From positions 1-64,000 of the forward strand of contig RPFO01001802.1 of NCBI GenBank assembly GCA_009746045.1: a stretch of DNA of 64,000 nt, read 5' to 3'. This document shows, piece after piece, positions 32,548-44,000 of the stretch. The translations under genes and the position numbers were made by a program. The stretch comes from Mesostigma viride. Lineage: Eukaryota; Streptophyta; Mesostigmatophyceae; Mesostigmatales; Mesostigmataceae. The notes beneath the pieces are model-generated. The model was not told the DNA's origin, did no database searches, and saw only the letters and a list, made by a program, of their open reading frames with translations. The stretch's first letter is position 1. Every line of letters starts with the position of its first letter.

Positions 32548-35500
32548 GAGGGCACACAAGTCTGGCCAGAAAAGAGGCAGTGTGAGTGTCGGGCGTCAGC
32601 CCCCACAAACCTATGCTGCCCCAACATAGCCATAGCAGTGAGCTCTATGCAACCAGCTAACCTGGCTCTCCTTTTCTACCACTATTGTTTGAAGACCAAA
32701 CAAGTAGTTAATTATTTTTTAAAAATGCTCGACGAACACCCTATGCTCAGGAAAATATGGCTAAGATCTGGAAAATATGCACGTTTTGCGATTCCTGTCA
32801 TTGCAATCGCGATTCCTGCCAGTGCAATGGCCCAAGCACAAGCACTGGTATTTACGGGTGGCCAATCCGCACAAGGACGCAGCTTACCTGACGGAAGCAG
32901 GGAATGTGGTACAGGGTCTGCAGCAGGGCATTGGCGCATTGAACGCCGCCCTGAACTTTAAGGCCGACATATCCTGTCGCTTTTTTGGAGTCATAGCTGG
33001 CAACGGAAATGGAAGGCAGCAGGAGACAGAACAACACCCAAATGGCATGCTTGCCAGACAGCGAGCAGAAAGCTCCCGTAACCAGGTTAAGGAGGAGGCA
33101 GGGCTGACTGATGTCATGCAAATGGAACGGATAGAACGATAATAAACACTGCAATAAAGCGATAGCAACACTGCAAGCTGGCACCGCTGATCAAAGCAAT
33201 GCCAGTGGCATGTAGCGCAAGTCAAATCACCTTCTCACAATCTACGACAACAAAAAATAGATACTGAGAACGAGCAATCTGCGTGATGGCGGCCCTCATG
33301 TTACAGCCAGAATGTGTGTGACTTTCACAAGCGCGCTTAAACACTCCCCATGCATGGCAATGTTTGTCCAACCACCAAGCAAACCTTGACAACACGGTGG
33401 AACGAAGACAGCGCCACAGCGGGTTCACCAACGGAGAGCTGAACTATAACCGCAAGTGAGGTTTCCTCCATGACAAACCACATGGTCGCCTGTTAATTAT
33501 GTGAACGGAGACACTAGGAAAAGTTATTGAATTCTGCTTTTGCCTTTCTGTGATGTGACTGGATGGCGACTGAAACACAAATTTTGCCAATCCCCACCAC
33601 GACCTTACAAACTGGAAAACACAGTCTTTTTTGTTTTTTCTTTTTCAAATGCTTCAGCTTCTAAAGCTGTAGTGTAAACCATCTCCAAAATCTATCCGCC
33701 TTCTTTTACACAGCAAAACGGTATGTAATATCTGTACTATGAAAAAGGCTCAGACGTTTAGAACAAGCCATGCCCCAGTACACGAATATGCTAATGTTCT
33801 CATCCTTGTGATGGTGTTGGCCCAGGAAACTCCACACAGCCACCAGAACAACTTCAAAGTCATGTGCGTCCAAACAGGAACACATCATGAGACAAAGGGG
33901 GCAGCTTGTCACTACCGCCCCCACCCATGCTGCACAACCTCCAGCTGCTGCATCGCTTTGGCATGGGTGAGATGAGCTTGCTGGATGAGATGAGATGAGA
34001 TGAGCGTGCTCCTCCCGTAAGCATAGAATGACCCCAGAAAATCACCCGCTGCTCACAAATGCTGCCCAACAATTCTCATAAGGATACTCGTGAGCGAGCG
34101 TCGGTGCGGGTTGCGGCCTGCAGCTGAGGAGACGCACTGTGATGAACACGGTATCGTCCTTCAGAAGAACCTTGTCATGTATGTGTTGCAGTCGCAAAAA
34201 CGTCGCAAAACCCCAGCCAGTGTCTAGCTTGGTAAACTTGTCGCCGCCGTTTGAACTTGCCACTGCGTAAATACCCACAGTGTACACCAGCGAGACTATA
34301 TGAAAACACAACAATAGGTAGTCAGCTATGTCAAGCCAACCATGTACAAGAATCACTGCTCTCGCTGCTCATGGAGAAGCCTACGCAGTACGCAGGGCAT
34401 CAAGAGAATGGCAGCAACTGCTACGAAATAGTAGCGTAAAATGAAACATAACCCGCCAACGGGATATGGCCGTGCAAGCAACAGGCATTTACGCCTCAAA
34501 TGAAGCTGCGATGAACCGATCCCAAAATGCTGGGTCTTCTGCTAGCGAAGATAAGCAGATATATTCAGCACCGAGGTCAGCCCGAAATAGCGGCACGTTC
34601 TGGGTGCCTGGATGTGAGCCCTGATGTTGCTAATACAGCAAGGAAAGCACGGCAGGCCATGGTGCGCACAGTAGCATATCCATATACACATATTTCTGGC
34701 CTGCGCTGGTTGTCTCCATGATATGCTACAGGTATGATACAGAAACGATACGTGAACACATAGTATAATACATAACACATATAGATATATGTGACCAGCT
34801 ACTTTTCTCCAGTGCACGAGCATGAGTGCGATGCCGGCATTGATCAGCACATGTGGGTGCAATGTGTGGTGCAGAATGGCCAGTGATAGGAAATACGTTT
34901 TGCAATGCGGGAAATACGCCGAATACGGAATACGGACGAAGATTTTTCCGTATTGCGAAAATATGCAAAAATACGGATAAAACGGTGCACGCGCGCTTTT
35001 GCGCCAAAGGCGCGTTTCGACGGACCCGCGCGCGCCAGACCACTTGCGGTTAACTTGTCCTAGGCGAAAGCTTAGTAATTCTGCCATCTTATCGAATGCA
35101 CTGCCGGAGTGCAGGCCCAATAACCAAGGTACAAGGCACCTTTTTGGCTAAGGTGCCATGCATGGCGGCTCTATCAATATGGATTACGCTTCTGGAAAGG
35201 GTTATGCTAGGCAAGCTTAAGAAATATAACCTGATTGCCCCAAATATGCCGTATCAGGATTGGTAGCTTCCTCAAGGATTGGACATGCACTTTTCTGACT
35301 GATTTTAATGTGCTACCTAATGGCAATGAAAAGCACTGCGATTTTTCTTGCCGCAAGTTCGGATTGCAAGGCACAACTTTCGGTGCAACTTAATTGCTGC
35401 TATATCAGTTAGTTTCATCATCATTCATTCCCGACGCTTACATGCAAAGGCGGTCCTTATTTGCAGCAGTTACCGAATTTTTCACAGCATCTTTGAGATG

Positions 35501-37639
35501 TCGCAAAGTGCAAACTTTACGGGCATCGACTGGAACCAGCTGAAGTTAGGTATGGGGCATTGTGCAGGTATTATTGGTTGCTTTTAAGCTGCTATTGATT
35601 AGATAATCGTACGAGTCGGTGTGGCCTGTCTTATATGCGGACTTATAATAGTTCTTCGTCACCCCCTGGGCTCCTGTTAACTGTTTTCGTGTGGACAACG
35701 CCGCCATGCCAGCGTCATGCCAGCGTCATGGGATAAGTGCTACGCCGAGTCATCGATGTAAAGCATATGTGTGTCTAATGCGTTCCAGCTGTACTTCACC
35801 ATTTATGTTTGCTCAGCAAGGTTGATTTTTCTGATCATTTGATATCATGCATGTGGGCTGCTCCAAGCAAACTTCAACACTGCTGCAGGCCTGCAGCGTT
35901 TGAATGGCCTGCAACTGCTCCAAAACATCTGACTATGCTTATAATATGAATGTATCCTTTATGGCTTGATGTGCTTGATATATCTATAGCGAGATCCATC
36001 ACCTGATTGATTGACCACTCCATTGGGGGCACATGAATCAAGTCGTCGGACTAACTTGCTAGTTAGACATCGATTGGCTTGACCTGTATAGCGAAGGTGT
36101 TCGTTAACTTGTTGTACAGAGCCTATTTCAATTAGTTACCACATACCTGGAGTGGTTGATAGAGAGATATAGTGAACAAGCATGGCCTATGTGCCTACAC
36201 ATGGTGCGCTCAAGCTTGGAATCTCGCTTTCTAACTGCTATAAGTGTTAGTTTGGCAAAAGGTGCTTTGCAGAAAGTGATGCTGAAAGGTTGAATTCCCA
36301 TGCTGCATCCTTGAAATGCTCAAAAAGTGCTTAACCCATAGTCCGCTAACCCCCCGACCTGTCGGGGGATTTGAGTAACGGTCGAATTTCGCGCTGCGCC
36401 GATAGCGCCGCTCCACTTGCGACGGAGGTTGTCCGGTGGGTCCGGGAACACTTAGGGACGAAGGTGATGCATAGGTTTGGGGGTAATATCCGCCATAGCC
36501 TGGTAATTGTAGGGCTGTAATCATAGGGGGTCACGTGACTTTAGCGGGAAATTTTCACTCGCGCGCGTGTAACGAGATATGGCTGCCAACGTGCCGTTCC
36601 TACGGATATTTTGCGTGTCGCGGCTAGAAACTGTTTAGAATGTTGCTCAGAATGATGATGCGTGGTTTTCGTAGGTCAGGCATGGCCAAACTTGTAGGAT
36701 TGGGAAACTACAGGTAGGAAAATACTGCCTTCTTGGTCGTCAGTGACAGATGAGTAATCGCTTATCATATTTCCGTTTTATCCTTATCCTCATGGCCGGG
36801 CAGTCTGCGCCAGCCCAAGCATCCAGATTTGGTACGGGATGTCTGCTGATGCGTTTGCTGGGAATGCGGACGCGTTTCTAGGTAATCTTTGAACGCAGCA
36901 TCAACCTGGTAATCACAAAGGATGCATGCATGATGCAGCTATGGCGACCTATGCCTGTAAAGCCATGGTATGTGTGAGATATGACGGTCCCGGCAAGTGG
37001 AATCCGGGCAGGACGTGAACGAGCCAGGTACGGCAACGTGTTTGTGTGCCCTTTGCAGCGGAATACGTCTCCCATGCATTATATTTGACGAGCTTATTAG
37101 TGCACCTTTCAGCAAGCTTCCATGCCTGCTGTAAAGAGCTGTATTAGCCCTGAAAGTGACCAGTTTATGGCATTTCTTTGGCGCATGTCATTTCGTTAAT
37201 GCAGGTAGGCAACATGTTTGTATTCCAGCACCTTTGGCAATCTTTTATAGCTTGTTATGATGCATTCTTGTACTGCATGTCATAGATGGCTGTTTACGCG
37301 TGCGTAACCCACACACGTATATGAGCACCTTATATGGGTCTAATGGGTTATCCGGGTGGTCTGACCCAAGGAAACCACCATTGGACTATCCAACTAAGTT
37401 GTCCAATGTTGGTATTGAGATTCCCTACCCTACCTGGAAAGTTAGGGGGGGGGTAGACTTTTCCTTGGGAAAAAAATATCGTCTTTTGGCCAACTTTGAG
37501 TAGAGCTATCATCCAAATGCTTTGATAAAGCCATGGTATTATTGCATATTCTGAAGACTGAAAGCCCTTGAAGTGTAGATACTCCTAGCATCTTGGCTGG
37601 GGGTATTTGGAGTTGTGGCCTTTGAGTTATGAATTTTTA

Positions 37640-37800
37640 TTTTATTTTCAGGGGTATGAAAGTGCCAAAAATGGGACAGCGGACTATTACCGTATTTTTA
37701 CCGTATTTGCCGTATTTGGCGTGTTTCGTATTATCCGTATCAGAATTTTGGGGTCCGTATCCGTATTTCCCGTATTCGTATTTCGTATCTGAGAATGGCC
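37640..37800. repeat. CGTATT-rich degenerate repeat (left arm)
   Basis: Around ten copies of CGTATT or CCGTAT in 130 bp. The right arm carries the counterpart at 43,140-43,260 as AATACGG. Similar clusters lie at 34,890-34,990 and 46,135-46,225. Lies in the large MATH-domain intron of both copies. Confidence 0.75.
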
Positions 37801-37889
37801 TCTTGCTTAGCGCCGCCCAGGGCTTTGGGCTGTAATCAATTTGCTTCCAATGGTAAAGCAGAGGACCAACCACATCTCTGGCAGGATTA

Positions 37890-37951
37890 AACTGCAACTG
37901 CAACTGCAACTGCAACTGCAACTGCAACTGCAACTGCAACTGCAACTGCAA
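37890..37951. repeat. (CTGCAA)n, left arm; paired array at 43,004-43,051
   Basis: Ten units of CTGCAA next to the exon 37983-38143; the right arm has eight units of GTTGCA at the matching place beside exon 42809-42975. The difference in unit number shows independent change in the two arms. Confidence 0.95.
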
Positions 37952-38143
37952 CCATGTGCCTAGGTAACCAGATTACACGTACCTTCTGCAACGGACAGCG
38001 TGGGGTCGCTCGCATTCTCGATCTCAAAACGATACTTCACACTGCAGCTCCATCCTTCGGGCTTTGTGCTTGCGCTGTTTGATTTCAAGTAGAGACCGAT
38101 CCATTGGACATCCTTCTTCTCAAAGCACTGGAGTTGAATACGC

Positions 38144-39970
38144 CTGCATATCCGCAGAGGTGGGCAGACATGAGTTTGTTTGAAACACTAAGCTTAAGTT
38201 TCGTTAGTCTTGATGACGAGCAAGACGGGCCTGCTAGTTTCACCCACGAACGCAACCCTTCCTCTTTCCATCAATCAACCCAGCTGGGCTGGCCAGAGAT
38301 GGGTGGGCGGGCGGGCAGGAATACATGGGGGTTGCCAGTAGTCGCAACAACACTTCCGTTACTGACACCACACAAAACACTTGAAGTTCGTATTGTAACA
38401 TTTCTACCCCCCGGAGTATGTACGCATATTTACGCGTATGAAAGGCCTCGCCGCATTATACTCTAAAATACTTCCAACTCCAAGAGGCGCCACAATTGAC
38501 CACTGGACCCCTATATATAGCCAACATGCCCCATGCAACTAGGAGCAACGGCTATATTAATGCTCTATTTAGCCATTCTCTCGTATTTCCTTCAAGAAAG
38601 TTGCGCTGTAGAACGTGCATCCACACAAATGCTTGGTGGCTGTATAAACAGCCGACATACTTGTCAAGCCGTACTATAACAGTATGAATGGCATGGCCAA
38701 CGTATTTATCCGTATGGAAAGGTCAGCCGTATGAATCACGTATCAAGTAAAGACAACACGGCTTGCAGTAAGTGAGAACCATGCCCGGCCTCGTGATAAG
38801 GCCATATAGCACTCAACCAAGCACTTGCACCATGTTCCTGCACATGGAGGATGCAGAGCTATTTTTGGATGGTGATGCGCCTACCATTGGATCCAACGAG
38901 TAGGGTGAGCATTCCCGATGCACCTGTGTGTCTGTTTCAGCTGTCACGCAGCCGGTGGCCCTGTCGCAAGACGTGGAGCTTGATATAGATGGAGGATCCA
39001 CCATGGATTCTCCCACAGTGGCACATTGCTGCGGTAATCCAGAATTAAGTAGGTAGCGTAGCGTGAACGACTATTGACACTGTGGCATGCATGCATGCAG
39101 TACACGATAAGTTCATAATGTATCAGAACTCGGCTGGTTTGTGAAGGTCAGGCAGGTACCTTTTATGTGATTCTCCAGTATAGGAAGGAAGATGCATCAA
39201 CCCCGCAATGGGCGACATTCACACAGTTAGCCTTACGCGGATCGAGCCTGCTTCGACAAACTGAGCTATATGGTTGAACAAAGTTACATACGGTTTGGGC
39301 GTACTTCCCTGATCAACGCACAATACATTCCACCCAGATACCTCCATCCAGGGTTTCGCCTATTTGCCCCCCCTGCTGCCGACCGTTAATACGTTGGACT
39401 TGGTCCTTCTACCCAAAGTACGGCACTCTCACGTATTTCCTGACTGTAAGCATGTCCTAGTTGCTTAAGTCCATGCAGCAGGTGATCTTACCATGAATAG
39501 CCTGCATGCTCGAAGGCAGGACTAGAGTGCAAAGTCGCCGAAGTTAATAATTTGATGTCGACTGGCCACCGAAAGTGCCATGCCAGTTGTTTGTCCTCGT
39601 CCATGAGTCCACCTCACCACTTAAACACCAACTGCCAGCTGCTGCTTGGAATCAATAAATCGCTTGGGGAACGAGGCCTTGGTGTCCTTGTTAGAAACTG
39701 CACCGCCTGCAGACGCTGGGACCCACGCCATTGGTTACCTAACCTCGGCCGAATAGCAGGCCTAAGGCTGGTGAACACCTGCGCTTGATGAGCCACCGTG
39801 CATGCTGCCGAAAGGAATGACAAGCGAGCCAATATCTAGACCAAGTTCAATATTTCGACATGTTGTTTTTGTTGGTCACTTGTGACCAACAACATGTCGA
39901 AATATTGAACCTTGTTGGTCACTATTTGGTCAGTAAACCCCCGTCTAGCTAGTCACGTGCCTGATGCCTC
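38144..39970. other. 5' region of the left USP7-like copy, N-terminal exon(s) unresolved
   Basis: The first part of the MATH domain should be encoded here, since the exon 38143-37983 begins inside a codon, but I cannot assign an exon. One stretch is conserved with the right arm: minus frame 39832-39614 (72 codons, starting MARLSFLSAACTV) and the opposite plus frame 39552-39788 (78 codons) are both open in both arms (right arm 41131-41345 and 41407-41171). Three amino-acid differences occur in either reading, so the comparison does not show which strand, if any, is coding. Confidence 0.35.
39846..39909. repeat. 64-bp near-perfect hairpin
   Basis: TTCAATATTTCGACATGTTG pairs with CAACATGTCGAAATATTGAA, and GTTGGTCAC with GTGACCAAC, leaving a 2-base loop and one TTTTT bulge. 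The corresponding right-arm segment at 41,050-41,095 carries a related single copy without the fold-back. Confidence 0.92.
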
Positions 39971-41030
39971 GGTTGTTGTTGTTGTTGTGTCCCACGCCGC
40001 ACATGGGCAGCAGAGAAACGTGCCTCGGTACTGTACCACCCTGGTACCACCGATACTAAATGTATCCGGCCCTCGGCCACTATAGATTCATGTGCGGCGT
40101 GGGACACAACAACAACAACAACAACAACAAGAGGGGAGTGCCGGAGTCGCCAAAGAAATGGGAGGGGAGTGCCGGAGTCGCCAAAGAAATGGGTTCCCAG
40201 TCGCCAAAGGCGAATCCCTAGTCGCCAAAGGTGAAATCGGGCAGCATAAGCGGAATTTTTCACTGTTGTGTCAGCTAGAAGAATAAGCAAACCTGCTTGC
40301 AGACCGGCCAGCCTGCGTGACTGGCTTTGATCAGTCAGGATCCTTTACGGCTTTACTGAAAGAATAGGCAGCTGAAACAACAAGCAGCTGGCGAGATGGC
40401 GGCCGGTACACTTGAGTATTATTTCATGAATTCATCGCGCGCCCTTTAAGGCCTTTTCCCGCGTCAATGGCTGCTGTTGTGCGAGCCTTCTTGAATACTT
40501 AGAATAGCGGATTGTGACGCCAGTGAACCGACGAAGCTACGTAGCTTTTGCTTTTTAATGGCATTGCTATCAGTCGGGACATTTGCGGGCTAGAATAGGA
40601 AAGCCTACAGTACAAAATGCATCATAGATGTTATGAGTGGGACGAACATGAGCAATGGCAGCACGCAGAATTTTTGTCTGCGCTGCCTCCGTCAGTGGAT
40701 TATGCAACGGCCAGGGAGCGGCGACCAAATGAACGAAACAAGCCAGAGCACCGTTGCATTATACGTTCCGTGAAAAATGGATGCTTATGATCGCACGGTC
40801 ATGATCGCACAGCAGCTGGCGGCGCCCAACGCAGGCTATAAAACTCCATCGCCAAGGTGCAGGAAACTAATGTTATTGTGCTGTAAACCCTCCGCCCAGT
40901 ACCACAAACTAACTTCTGGCGACCGCAATCCATCCTTTGGCGACCGCAATCCATCCTTTGGCGACTCGGAAACCAATTCTTTGGCGAGGCCGCAACTTCA
41001 CTCTAATTACAGGCGCTACCGAGGCACGTG
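39971..41030. other. Spacer of the giant inverted repeat
   Basis: About 1 kb between the arms. It holds a local inverted repeat: GTTGTTG plus CCCACGCCGCACATG at 39,972-40,005 pairs with CATGTGCGGCGTGGG plus ACAACAACA at 40,089-40,130. Four copies of GTCGCCAAAG (40,148-40,230) face copies of CTTTGGCGA (40,935-40,990), so symmetry continues inwards. A 57-codon plus-strand frame at 40617-40790 (starting MHHRCYEWDEHEQW) is not recognised. The two USP7-like genes diverge from here, so their promoters could lie in or near it. Confidence 0.6.
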
Positions 41031-44000
41031 ACTAGTAGACGGGGGTCTACTGACCAAGTGACCAACAAGACGTGTCTACATGTCATTGAACTCGGTCTGG
41101 ATATTGGAACCACCGCGCGAAAATGCCTGCGGCGCTTGTCATTCCTTTCGGCAGCATGCACGGTGGCTCATCAAGCGCAGATGTTCACCAGCCTTAGGCC
41201 TGCTAGTCGGCCGAGGTTAGGTAACCAATGGCGTGCGTCCCAGCGTCTGCAGGCGGTGCAGTTTCTAACAAGGACACCAAGGCCTCGTTCCCCAAGCGAT
41301 TTATTGATTCCAAGCAGCAGCTGGCAGTTGGTGTTTAAGTGGTGAGGTGGACTCATGGACGAGGACAAACAACTGGCATGGCACTTTCGGTGGCCAGTCG
41401 ACATCAAATTATTAACTTCGGCGACTTTGCACTCTAGTCCTGCCTTCGAGCATGCAGGCTATTCGTGGTAAGTTCACCTGCTGTATGGACTTCGGCAACT
41501 AGAACATGGTAACAACCAGGAAATACGTTAGAGTGCCGTACTTTGGGTAGAAGGACAAGTCCGACGTATTGACGGTCGGCAGCAGGGGGGGCAAATAGGC
41601 GAAACCCTGCATGGAGGTATCTGGGTGGAACGTATTGTGCGTTGATCAGGAAGTACGCCCAAACCGTGTGTAACTTTGTTCAACCATATAGCTCAGTTGG
41701 TTGAGGCAGGCTCCGCATAAGGCTAACTGTGTGAATGTCGTCCATTGCGGGGTTGATGCATCTTCCTTCCAGTACTGGAGAGTCACATAAAAGGTTATAC
41801 CTGCATGTCCTTCACAAACCAGCCGAGTTCTGATGTTATGAACTTATCATGTACTGCATGCAGCCATGCCATAGTGTCAATAGTCGTTCACGCTACGCTA
41901 CCTACTTCTGGATTACCGCAGCAATGTGCCACTGTGGGAGGATCCATTGAGGATCCGACTCTATATATATCAATCTCCACGCCTTGCGACTGGGTCACAG
42001 GCTGCGTGACAGCTGAAACAGACACACAGGTGCATCGGGAATGCTCACCCTACTCGTTGGATCCAATGGTAGGCGCATCACCATCCAAAAATAGCTCTGC
42101 ATCCTCCACGTGCAGGAACATGGTGCAAGTGCTTGGTTGAGTGCTATATGGCCTTATCACGAGGCCGGGCATGGTTCTCACTTACTGCAAGCCGTGTTGT
42201 CTTTACTTGATACGTGATTCATACGGCTGACCTTTCCATACGGATAAATACGTTGGCCATGCCATTCATACTGTTATAGTACGGCTTGACAAGTATGTCG
42301 GCTGTTGCTACAGCCACCAAGCATTTGTGTGGATGCACGTTCTACAGCGCAACTTTCTTGAAGGAAATACGAGAGAATGGCTAAATAGGCATTACTAAAG
42401 CCGTTGCTCCTAGTTGCATGGGGCATGTTGACTATATATAGGGGTCCAGTGGTCAATTGTGGCGCCTCTTGGAGTTGGAAGTATTTTGGAGTATAATGCG
42501 GCGAGGCCTTTCATACGCGTAAATACGCGTACATACGCCGGGGGGTAGAAATGTTACAATACGAACTTCAAGTGTTTTGTGTGGTATCAGTAACGGAATT
42601 GTTGTTGCGACTACTGGCAACCCCCATGTATTCCTGCCCGCCCGCCCACCCATCTCTGGCCAGCCCAGCTGGGTTGATTGATGGAAAGAGGAAGGGTTGC
42701 GTTCGTGGGTGAAACTAGCAGGCCCGTCTTGCTCGTCATCAAGACTAACGAAACTTAAGCTTAGTGTTTCAAACAAACTCATGTCTGCCCACCTCTGCGG
42801 CTATGCAGGCGTATTGAACTCCGGATCCAGTGCTTTGAGAAGAAGGATGTCAAATGGATCGGTCTCTACTTGAAATCAGACAGCGCAAGCACACAGCCCG
42901 AAGGATGGAGCTGCAGTGTGAAGTTTCGTTTAGAGATCGAGAATGCGAGCGACCCCACGCTGTCCGTTGCAGAAGGTACGTGTAATCTGGTTACCTAGGC
43001 ACATGGTTGCAGTTGCAGTTGCAGTTGCAGTTGCAGTTGCAGTTGCAGTTTAATCCTGCCAGAGATGTGGTTGGTCCTCTGCTTTACCATTGGAAGCAAT
43101 TTGATTACAGCCCAAAGCCCTGGGCGGCGCTAACCAGGAGGCCATTCTCAGATACGAAATACGAATACGGGAAATACGGATACGGACCCCAAAATTCTGA
43201 TACGGTTAATACGAAATACGCCAAATACCGCAAATACGGTAAAAATACGGTAATAGTCCGCTGTCCCATTTTTGGCACTTTCGTACCCCTGAAAATAAAA
43301 GAAATTCATAACTCACAGGCCACAACTCCAAATACCCCCAGCCAAGATGCTAGGAGTATCTACACTTCAAGGGCTTTCAGAATATGCAATAATGCCATGG
43401 CTTTATCAAAGCATTTGGATGGTAGCTCTACTCAAAGTTGGCCAAAAGACGATATTTTTTTCCCAAGGAAAAGTCTACCCCCCCCCTAACTTTCCAGGTA
43501 GGGTAGGGAATCTCAATACCAACATTGGACAACTTAGTTGGATAGTCCAATGGTGGTTTCCTTGGGTCAGACCACCCGGATAACCCATTAGACCCATGTA
43601 AGGTGCTCATATACGTGTGTGGGTAACGCACGCGTAAACAGCCATCTATGACATGCAGTACAAGAATGCATCATAACAAGCTATAAAAGATTGCCAAAGG
43701 TGCTCGAATACAAACATGTTGCCTACCTGCATTAACGAAATGACATGCGCCAAAGAAATGCCATAAACTGGTCACTTTCAGGGCTAATCCAGCTCTTTAC
43801 AGCAGGCATGGAAGCTTGCTGAAAGGTGCACTAATAAGCTCGTCAAATATAATTCATGGGAGACGTATTCCGCTGCAAAGGACACGCAAACACGTTGCCG
43901 TACCTGGCTCGTTCACGTCCTGCCCGGATTCCACTTGCCGGGACCGTCATATCTCACACATACCATTGCTTTACAGGCATAGGTCGCCATAGCCGCATCA

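Larger units (their letters stand above)
25227..38143 (-). pseudogene. UBP12: USP7/UBP12-type gene, left copy, internally deleted and frameshifted
   Basis: Minus-strand paralogue of the right copy. Exons found: 38143-37983 and 34262-34088 (MATH domain, with GWGFATF), 32996-32888 (USP Cys box), 31201-30977 (VYHVPAAE, FYYMQHRDG), 30053-29887 (ILCFQKALPP, FPDVPSFLQHA), 29318-29002 (DVLYYEVLD), 28551-28360 (FRVPLPPGSTVADVL), 27284-27192, 26491-26303 (AFGQPFMLAIGE) and 25355-25227 (C-terminus, stop TGA). The last four cover the C-terminal UBL region of USP7-type proteins and are fully open with correct phases. Ten or more exons between 31.0 and 30.05 kb are missing. The 29318-29002 exon lacks 83 bp present at 63826-63908, shifting the frame. 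The Cys box reads GLKVQGGVQCAN, so the enzyme was already altered. The flanking exons could splice in phase, but the frameshift would truncate the product. The 5'-most exon is unresolved. Confidence 0.85.
29026..39970. repeat. Left arm of giant inverted repeat
   Basis: Reverse-complement counterpart of 41,030-50,214 and 61,979-64,000. Exonic and intronic sequence both match, with scattered substitutions and indels. The sum of paired coordinates is about 81,040 near 31 kb, about 81,120 near 34 kb, about 80,930 near 37 kb, and 92,945 for the part left of 30.74 kb. The shifts locate the indels that separate the arms. The arm may extend further left, but the matching right part is beyond the window. 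Confidence 0.93.

Noticed and set aside
41687..41765. tRNA-like sequence with TAGCTCAGTTGGTTGAG in the right arm (partner near 39,265 on the left)
   Set aside because: The A-box resembles a tRNA D arm, but I cannot fold an anticodon stem or a matched T arm, and the left counterpart changes the D loop. At best a tRNA-derived relic.
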